Origin: Chitinophaga sp. GbtcB8 | GTDB taxonomy: Bacteria > Bacteroidota > Bacteroidia > Chitinophagales > Chitinophagaceae | Length of the DNA: 64,000 nucleotides | Assembly (NCBI RefSeq): GCF_019091455.1 | Contig: NZ_JAGXJN010000003.1 | Coordinates: forward strand, 116,558-180,557 | Direction of reading: 5' to 3' | Shown: positions 53,596 to 61,900 of the stretch, piece after piece | Layout: each line of letters opens with the position of its first letter | Numbering within the stretch: position 1 is the first letter of the stretch | The notes under the pieces: generated by a model | The model's database searches: none | What the model saw: only the letters and a program-made list of their open reading frames with translations | What the model was told of the DNA's origin: nothing | Made by a program: the position numbers and the translations under genes

Positions 53596-54108
53596 ATGTC
53601 CCATGTATGCCAGCTGGAAAAGAAATGGTTTGTTTTGTTTACCAAACCCAGATACGAAAAAAAGATTGCGCAGGAAATATCTCTGATGGATTATGAGCAC
53701 TATCTGCCGCTGCGTACCACCCTCCGTAAATGGAGCGACAGGACGAAGCGGATCCAGGAGCCGCTTTTTCCCAACTATCTTTTCGTTAAGATCTCTATGC
53801 AGGAAAAATACAAGGTATTATCTGCTGATGGGGTCGTTAAATTCGTTTCTTTTGCAGGGCGCCCGGTGCCCATAAGTGAAATGGAGATCGTAAAGATCAA
53901 AAGGATAGAGTCTGCCGATCATGATATTGCAGTAGAGCGTTTTAGCAGCATTGGTGAAAAGGTAAAGGTAACGGAAGGTATCTTTGCCGGCCTGGAAGGA
54001 GAGCTTATACGCGCCCCGCAAGGCTCCCGGCTGCTAATAAAGCTGCACATGATCAACTATGCCATCTCTGTTGAAATGCACACCAGCCACGTACAAAAGA
54101 TCGTTTGA
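53596..54108 (+). CDS. Specialised NusG paralogue (UpxY/LoaP/RfaH type antiterminator)
   Basis: A 170-residue NusG-family protein. The NGN domain reads WFVLFTKPRYEKKIAQEI, HYLPLRTTLRKWSDRTKRIQEPLFPNYLFVKI and VVKFVSFAGRPVPIS; a KOW domain follows (SIGEKVKVTEGIFAGLEGELIRAPQGSRLLIKLHMINYAISVEM). Housekeeping NusG in Bacteroidota sits with ribosomal genes; stand-alone paralogues such as UpxY and LoaP load on RNA polymerase at the head of one long operon and let it pass terminators. Here it is the first gene upstream of the giant NRPS gene, so that operon is the expected target. Confidence 0.92.
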   Translation: MSHVCQLEKKWFVLFTKPRYEKKIAQEISLMDYEHYLPLRTTLRKWSDRTKRIQEPLFPNYLFVKISMQEKYKVLSADGVVKFVSFAGRPVPISEMEIVKIKRIESADHDIAVERFSSIGEKVKVTEGIFAGLEGELIRAPQGSRLLIKLHMINYAISVEMHTSHVQKIV

Positions 54109-54169
54109 TCTCTCCTCCCTCTGAAATTTTCCACCCGCATTATTTATTTCCATATTTAATATTACCCAC

Positions 54170-54571
54170 ATGGAGCATAATTATATGTCCATAGAGCAAG
54201 GTACGCTCTATACCCAGGTACTTTTGCAAAAAGACAATAACCTGGATAAAAATGACAACCTGGATGACCTGCCTGAAACGCCCGCCGTATATGCGGTTTG
54301 CGGCCGTGTGAACGGTCAGCCGGCCAATCCACGTTTTATTGGAGAAACCGGCAATCTGCGTGCAGCCATAAGATCACATTTTGAAACAACGGATACTAAC
54401 GGTGATGTGTGTACGCAGTGCTTTAAAGAATTTATGCTGTCCATCAAAATAAAAGAGCTGGTATACACCTTGCTGCCGGACAGTTCGCCGGAAGAGCGCA
54501 GCAGCGTAAAAAAGGAATGGGAAGAAAAATATAAGCCCAACTGTAATAAACAGCTGAACGAAGTACACTAA
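54170..54571 (+). CDS. GIY-YIG fold protein with degenerate active site
   Basis: A 133-residue cytoplasmic protein. Residues 35-126 follow the GIY-YIG layout: PETPAVYAV (GIY position), PRFIGETGNLRAAIRSHF (YIG plus helix), and KKEWEEKYKPNCN at the C-terminus. Aligned with I-TevI/UvrC, the catalytic Arg eight residues after the YIG Gly is Ala66 and the metal-binding Glu seven residues before YKP is Lys114, so nuclease activity is doubtful; the alignment is by eye. Residues 1-34 are an acidic, Asn/Asp-rich extension. It sits between the NusG paralogue and the subtilase, 6 bp ahead of the latter. Its part in the operon is unknown. Confidence 0.7.
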   Translation: MEHNYMSIEQGTLYTQVLLQKDNNLDKNDNLDDLPETPAVYAVCGRVNGQPANPRFIGETGNLRAAIRSHFETTDTNGDVCTQCFKEFMLSIKIKELVYTLLPDSSPEERSSVKKEWEEKYKPNCNKQLNEVH

Positions 54572-54576
54572 AACCA

Positions 54577-55902
54577 TTGGTTGTGACAGCAAAAATAATA
54601 TTTGGCATAGCCATGGCCGTATATATGGGCCTGGATCATGCAGCTTACCCCGTAAAGATTGCCCGGCAGCCATTGCCGGACACACTGAGTATTACACCTG
54701 CACTACAATCTGTAAATGGAACGGCCTTTATACGTGCCGGGCTCACCGGCAAAAATGTAAAGGTGGGCGTAGTGGATGTAGGATTTGAAGGCGCTGATAA
54801 AAACCCCCGGTTGCAGAATTTTTTTACCGCCAACAAGGTAGCTGCTACAAAAGATTTTATACATCCTAATGAGCAGGTGCTGTTCAGCAAACAAACGGAT
54901 ATGGATTGGCATGGCACCTATGTATGGAGCTATATAGGTGGCAAAGATGCTGCCGGTAAGCGTTATGGCCTGGCAACCGATGCTGTGTTCTACCTGGCCC
55001 GTACGGATGATGGGGCAAAGGAATACCAGAAGGAGCAGGAGTATTTCCGCGATGCAGTAGAGTGGCTGCACACGCAGGGTGTAAGGGTAGTGAATGTTTC
55101 ACTGGGTTATGCCTATGATTTTGATAACCCGGCTGAAAATTATGTTCCTGAAAATATGAACGGCCAAACGACCATCATTACAAAAGCTGCACGGGAAGCG
55201 GCCGCGCGGTATAATATGATATTGGTGATAGCAGCTGGTAATGATGGTGATAATCCCTGGAAAATTATTTCCGCCCCTGCAGATGCAGACAATGTAATTG
55301 CGGTGGGCGCAACAGATATGAACAGGAGCAAGAAAACCTTCAGCGCTGAAGGCCCTGACTTTTTACCTTACCTGAAACCCAATATCAGCTGCCTGAATGA
55401 TACCGGCGGCACCTCTTTTTCAGCCCCGGTTATTTCCGGCGTTGTGGCATGTATGTTACAGCAGCAGCCCAATATAACAGCCCGCCAGGTGGTACGCATT
55501 ATTGAACGTTCCGGCCACCTGTATCCTTATGGTAATAATTATGAAGGATATGGCGTGCCGGACGCCGCCCGCATACTACAGTTGATGAAAGACAGCACCC
55601 AGGATTTTAAAACGGCCCGGCAGATCAAAGCAAGCGGTAATGAGCTGCAGCTGCCATCCGACGGTACGGGCAAGGACTGGGTGTTATTCCACAAAAAAGA
55701 TAGCTGGATTGTGCTGGAGCAGCAACAGCTGAAACAGGATGGTGCACAGATCACCATAAAAAGACCTGCCCCGCTTACACGCTCCCGGCTGGTTGTGGAC
55801 GATAAGGTAAAGGCGGCATTCCACACAACGGATACGCAGGAAGCTGTAAAGCGCACCACTGTAGCCACTTCCAGGAATGTGATTGAAATCGTTTGGCCAT
55901 AG
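54577..55902 (+). CDS. Secreted subtilisin-like serine peptidase (S8)
   Basis: A peptidase of 439-441 residues. No ATG is well placed: TTG 54577 or GTG 54583 lie right after the previous stop, and the first ATG (54613) would cut into the hydrophobic signal (AKIIFGIAMAVYMGLDHAA). The triad is complete, numbered from the TTG: Asp67 (VGVVDVGFEG), His112 (DWHGTYV) and Ser280 (GGTSFSAPVISG), with oxyanion Asn222 (AAGNDGDN). A Gln/Leu-rich C-terminal domain of about 110 residues follows. It ends 8 bp before the NRPS start. In this place it may trim a precursor peptide outside the cytoplasm or give self-protection; this is inference. Confidence 0.9.
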   Translation: MVVTAKIIFGIAMAVYMGLDHAAYPVKIARQPLPDTLSITPALQSVNGTAFIRAGLTGKNVKVGVVDVGFEGADKNPRLQNFFTANKVAATKDFIHPNEQVLFSKQTDMDWHGTYVWSYIGGKDAAGKRYGLATDAVFYLARTDDGAKEYQKEQEYFRDAVEWLHTQGVRVVNVSLGYAYDFDNPAENYVPENMNGQTTIITKAAREAAARYNMILVIAAGNDGDNPWKIISAPADADNVIAVGATDMNRSKKTFSAEGPDFLPYLKPNISCLNDTGGTSFSAPVISGVVACMLQQQPNITARQVVRIIERSGHLYPYGNNYEGYGVPDAARILQLMKDSTQDFKTARQIKASGNELQLPSDGTGKDWVLFHKKDSWIVLEQQQLKQDGAQITIKRPAPLTRSRLVVDDKVKAAFHTTDTQEAVKRTTVATSRNVIEIVWP

Positions 55903-55910
55903 GAATAATT

Positions 55911-58900
55911 ATGGAAAATATCATGGATCGTACAGGCGCTAACGTTACACTCATTACACTGCTGGAAAAACTGGCAGCGGTGAACGATCGTGGCATAACC
56001 CTGATACACAGCCAGGAAAAAGAAGGATTCCTTTCCTACGCAGACCTTTACAGCAATGCTTTGCAGGTGCTGGGCCACCTGCAGGCGCAGGGCGTACTGC
56101 CCGGTAATGAAGTAGTGCTGATGCTGGAAGATAACCGGCAGTTCCTGCTGTTCTTCTGGGCCTGCCTGCTGGGGAAAATAATACCGGTGCCTTTGCCAGC
56201 CGGCAACCAGGATGATCATAAATATAAGCTGGTAAGCGTATGGAGCACGCTGCATAATCCTTACCTGGTTTGTGAGCAGGTCTATTACAACCGGCTGTCA
56301 TCGTCGCTGTCAGCGCAGCAGCCTGCTGCACTGGAAGCCATTGGACTTCGTTACCTGCCTGCGGCAACTTTATTAACAGCTGCAGCGCCCGGGCAAACAG
56401 CGCCGGTACAGGCAACGGAAACCGCTTACATCCAGTTCTCATCCGGCTCTACCGGTACGCCTAAAGGCGTTACGCTTACGCATCAGAACCTGCTTACCAA
56501 CATACAGGATATAGTTTCCCGCTCTCAAACCACCGCTGCAGATAAAAGCCTTAGCTGGATGCCATTGTCGCATGACATGGGGCTGATCTGTTTTCATTTA
56601 TCCTGTTTGTTAGCGGGTATTGATCAGTATATAATGGATACGGCCCTGTTTATCCGTAACCCGGTGTTGTGGATAGAAAAGGCCAGCCAGCACCGCATCA
56701 GCCAGCTGTACTCACCCAACTTCGGGTATCATTATTTCCTGTCTGCGCTGGAAGGTAAAGCTGCCGGCGCCTGGGACCTTTCCACCATCCGCATTATTTA
56801 TAACGGGGCAGAACCTATTTCCCACAAGTTATGCCGGCAGTTCACAGAAAAGCTGGCGCCCTGCGGGTTACGCAGCTATGCCATTTTTGCGGGTTATGGA
56901 CTGGCAGAAGCATCTGTGGCTGTAGCCCTGCCGGATGTGAATGATGCTTTACGCGTGCACTTCCTGGACCGGGACCACTGTAATATAGGCAACCGGATAA
57001 AACTGGCGGAGCCCCGCAACGGGATCGTATTCGTAGAAAACGGTTACCCGTTGGAACATTGCGCCGTAAGGATCTGCGGTAATGAAGATGAGGTGTTTGA
57101 AGAGCGCATAATAGGACATATACAGATCAAAGGCGGCAATGTTACCGCCGGATATTATAATAATACCGCCGCTACCTGTGAGCTGCTAACGCCTGATGGC
57201 TGGCTGCGCACCGGCGACGTGGGGTTTTTATATAAAGGCCGTATAACCATTACCGGCAGGCATAAGAACATTATTATTATTAACGGGCAAAACTATTACC
57301 CTCAGGATATAGAAGCCATGGTATCCAGGGCACTGCCGGCCTTTGACCTGGGTAAGGTAGTGGTGTGCGGGGTAAGAGATGAAAAGAAGGGTAATGAGGA
57401 ATTGCTGGTTTTTCTTTTATACAAAGGGGATGTGGCCGGGTTTGCGCCACTGGCCGGAAGGGTAAAAGAAGCGGTGCTGGAAACCACCGGGTTAACGGTA
57501 CAGGCAGTGATCCCGGTACGCAAAATACCTAAAACCACCAGCGGAAAAGTACAGCATTTTAAGCTGGCCACTCTTTACCGGCAGAGCGCCTTCCAGGATA
57601 TAACCAGTAAGCTGGATGAGCTGGTGGCCGCTGAGGAAGCAGATCAATTACCGGATCATTTATCCATCCCTGAAAAGCTGGCGCGGATCTGGAAAGATCT
57701 GTTGGGCATGAAGCCACTGTCACCGGAACAGGAATTTTTTACCGCCGGCTTAAACAGCCTGGTAGCTACCCGTTTTATCAGCTATATACGCAGGCTGTTA
57801 CAGGCAGATGTAAGTATCAGCGATCTGTTCCGGCATCCATCCCTGGACCGCCTTGCAGCCTGTGTGGCTGCAAAAGGCACTGTGAAAGAGGGGGCAGTAT
57901 CCATGCTGGAAGAACAGGATCATTACAGCTGTACAGATATACAACAGCGCTTTTGGTTATTGCAGCAAATGGATGTGCAAAGCACCGCCTACAACCTGCA
58001 CAGCGGTTTTGTAATAAACGGTGCATTGGATCTAACGGCGCTGAACAATGCCATTACTACGCTATTATTGAAATATGATATACTGCGCACCACGTTTGTG
58101 AACCTGGATGGCAACCTGCGGCAAAGAGTGAGCCGCCATCCGGATGCAGCTGTGGTGCTGCAATCTAAAGATCTGCGGGAGCAGCAGGCATCTCCGGAAG
58201 AGATAGCATTATGGGAAACCCAACAGCCTTTTAACCTGGAACAGGGCCCCTTATTGCGCTTTACTTGTTACCAGCTCGCAGATACACAATACCTCCTGTT
58301 CTTTGCCATTCATCATATCATTGCCGATGGCTGGTCTGTGAATGTGATGATGGACCTTATAAAAAAGCTGTACCGCCAACATCAGCAGCTAAGGGGGGCA
58401 GGCCTGCAGTATCATGATTATGCGGCCTACAATGCAGCCCGTAACAGTGCGCCCTTACAGCAGGCGTTCTGGAAAGAAACGCTGGCAGGTTACAGCAAAG
58501 GTGTAGAGCTGCCGTTCACAAAGCCGCGTAGCGCTGTACAAACTTTTGCAGGGCATGCCATTAAGCAGGCGCTACCGCCAACCCTGCACGCTGCTATTAA
58601 AAAATATTGTCTTGAAAACGGCTGTACGGAATTTATGCTGGTTACGGCCGCCTTGCGCGCACTGTTATTCCGCTACACACAACAGGCAGATATTGTAATA
58701 GGCACAGATACCGCCGGCCGCACCCACCCGGATCTGGAACTGCAGCTGGGCTGTTTCCTGAACACGCTGCCATTGCGGCTGCCCGTGCAGGCAAACGAAA
58801 GCTTTAAGGGGTTGCTGCGGCGGGAGAAGCAGGGCATTTTGCAGGCCTTGCAGCACCAGGCCTATTCCTTTGATAAAATGATAACGGATGTGCAGCCGGA

Positions 58901-61900
58901 ACGGGAATTTAGCAGAACGCCGGTGTTTAATGTACTCCTGTTATTCCAGAACCTGGAAGGTTCCACTAGCTTAACAGGGCTGCATGAGCAGCTAACCGTA
59001 CAACCTATATCCATGCCCGTTACTACCAGCATGGTAGACCTGGAAGTGGAATTTACCTATGAGGGACCGGAGCTTTTTTTCCAGCTGCGTTATAATACTG
59101 ACCTGTTTGATGATGCGCCTGTGGAGCGTATGGCCGGGCACTTCATCCGCCTGCTGGAAAACGCGCTGTCAGCGCCGGATACGCCGGTAGCTGCCATTGA
59201 TATTTTAAGCCAGACAGAAAAAGAACAAGTGCATAATATGGGCCGCGGATCAGTACGTGATTTACAGCATCCGCATGTGCTGCAGGCCTTTGAACAATGG
59301 GCAGCCGTTAGTCCGCATGCAACAGCCCTGGTCTTTGAAGGGCAGCCGCTTTCCTATGAAGAAGTGAATCTGCAGGCCAACCGGCTGGCGCATTACCTCA
59401 TCACAGAAAAAGGCGTGCAGCCGGGCCGCCGCTTAGGGTTAATGATGGAACGCTCTGCAAACATGATCATTACCCTGTTGGCTATATTAAAAACCGGCGC
59501 AGCTTATGTGCCGGTGGATGCCGCCTATCCACCGGAGCGGGTATTATTCATAACAGCAGAAGCAGGGCTGCAATGGCTGCTTACAGATGAAGACTGTTTG
59601 CCGCAAACAGCACAGGTGAATAACCGGTTACAGGTAACTGCCGTACTCCATAACGGCACTGCTGCTGTTAATCCGGGTATAGTGATAAAAGGGGATGAGG
59701 TAGCATATATCTTATACACTTCCGGTTCAACCGGGCAGCCCAAAGGCGTAATGATACGGCATGAAAGCCTGGTGAATTACATACAGACTTTTATGCAATA
59801 TTTTAACGTAACACCTGCAGACCGGGTCATACAGCAATCAGCCCTTGTTTTTGACATATCTGTAGAGGAAATATTTGCAGCCTTTAGTTCCGGTGCTGCA
59901 TTAGTGGTTGTGAAAGACGGCGGCCGCAATGTAGCCGCCCTTTTGCAGACTATAGAGAAAGAGCAGGCCACTATCCTCAGCACTACGCCCCTGGTTATAA
60001 AAGAAATAAACGCGCAGGCCAGCCGGGTTAATAACCTGCGGTTGCTGATCAGCGGGGGAGATGTGCTGAAACCTGCTTACATAGACCAGCTGCCGGACAG
60101 TGTAGCAATATATAACACCTACGGGCCTACGGAAACAACAGTATGCGTTTCCTATAATAAAATAACAACACCGGAAACTGTATCGCTGATAGGCAGGCCC
60201 TTACCGGAGCATCATATTTACATACTGGATGAAGCCTTTCAGCCTGTGCCGGTGGGCATTGCCGGGCAGCTGTATGTGGCAGGTAAAGGTTTGGCCAGGG
60301 GTTATGTTAACCCTGCGCTGGACCAGGAAGCATTCATTCACCACCCGGCAATACCGGGTGAGCGCCTGTACAGGACCGGTGATATGGGCCTGTGGACGGA
60401 AAACGGTAGTATACGTTTCCTGGGCCGCAAAGATGCGCAGCTCAAATGGAATGGCTATCGTATTGAGCCGGGTGAAGTAGAGAAGAAGATCCTGCTGTAT
60501 AAAGATATAGCCGATGTCGTGGTAACCATTAGCGGCATTGCGGAGCGCAGGCGCCTTACCGCCTACCTGGTAGCGCCGGCCTCAATGGATACAGCTGCGC
60601 TGAAGCTCTTTCTGCTGGAGCATTTACCGGCCTACATGATACCAGTTGCTTATGTGATCATGGAGCAGCTGCCGGTGAATGTGAATGGTAAGGTGGATAT
60701 GAAGGTTTTGCCCGAACCTGCTGACCTTACCACCCTGGAAATGGTATTGCCTGCAGGCAGCACAGAAGCTGCGTTGCTGGAAATATGGCAGCAGGTGCTA
60801 AAACAGCCGCACATCAGCGTATTGGCCAGCTTCTTTGAGCTGGGCGGCAATTCATTGAAAGCTACCCAGGTGGTAACACGTATACAGGATCTTTTTGGCG
60901 TCAGCATTTCCATAAGGGAAGTGTTAACCCATCCCACCATCAGGAGCATGGCTGCCTGCATTAAAACAGCAGGCGCAGAGAACCGGCCGGATCTTCTTCC
61001 GCTGGGGAAAGCGGATCACTACCCCTTATCCCTGTCGCAAAGAAGGCTTTGGGTATTGCAGCGGCTGGAAGTATTGCCGCTTGCCTATAACCTGTGCTGG
61101 TCATTTATTATAACCGGTGAAACAGCAGCCGTACATTTTGAGAACGCACTGACTGAATTGGTGCAACGGCATGAAAGCCTGCGCAGCACTTTTACCAGTA
61201 TACAGGGAACACCTTTTGTGGTGATCCGGGATCATATACCATTGCCGCTTTCCCGGAAAGATCTGCGGGATGAAAAGGATGCATTAGCCTGGAAAGCCCT
61301 GGCCCTGGCAGATTCCAGAACACCTTTTGACCTGGAAAAAGGCCCGCTTTTCAGGGTGCAGTTGTTACAGCTGCAGGAGAATGTATACCGCGTGATCTTT
61401 ACCATCCATCATATTATTACAGATGGCTGGTCAATGGAAGTGCTGTGGAAAGAGCTGGGTATGATAGAAGCCCTGCCGCCGCTTCAGGTACAGTATAAAG
61501 ATTATGCAGCCTGGCAGCAGCAGCTGCTGGCATCAGAAAACATGCAGCCGCACCGGCGCTACTGGTTATCCCGCTTCCAGGGGCAGCTGCCTGCGCTTAC
61601 ATTTCCCTTTATTAAGCATACGCCGGAAGCAGGTTTTGAAGGTAAAAAACTGCAGTTCCCGTTATCTGCCCGCTGGCAGCAGCAGCTTATGCAGCTGTCA
61701 AAGGGGAATGATGTAACCCTGTTCACCGTACTGCTGGCAGTATGGAAGCTGTTGTTATTCAGGCTTACCGGGCAGCAGCAAATGATCATTGCCACACCCA
61801 CAGCCGGCCGGCACCATACTGCGCTGGAAAACCAGGTAGGTTATTACCTGAATATATTACCGCTGTATACTGCGTTTAATGCAGAACTGTCGTTCAATGT

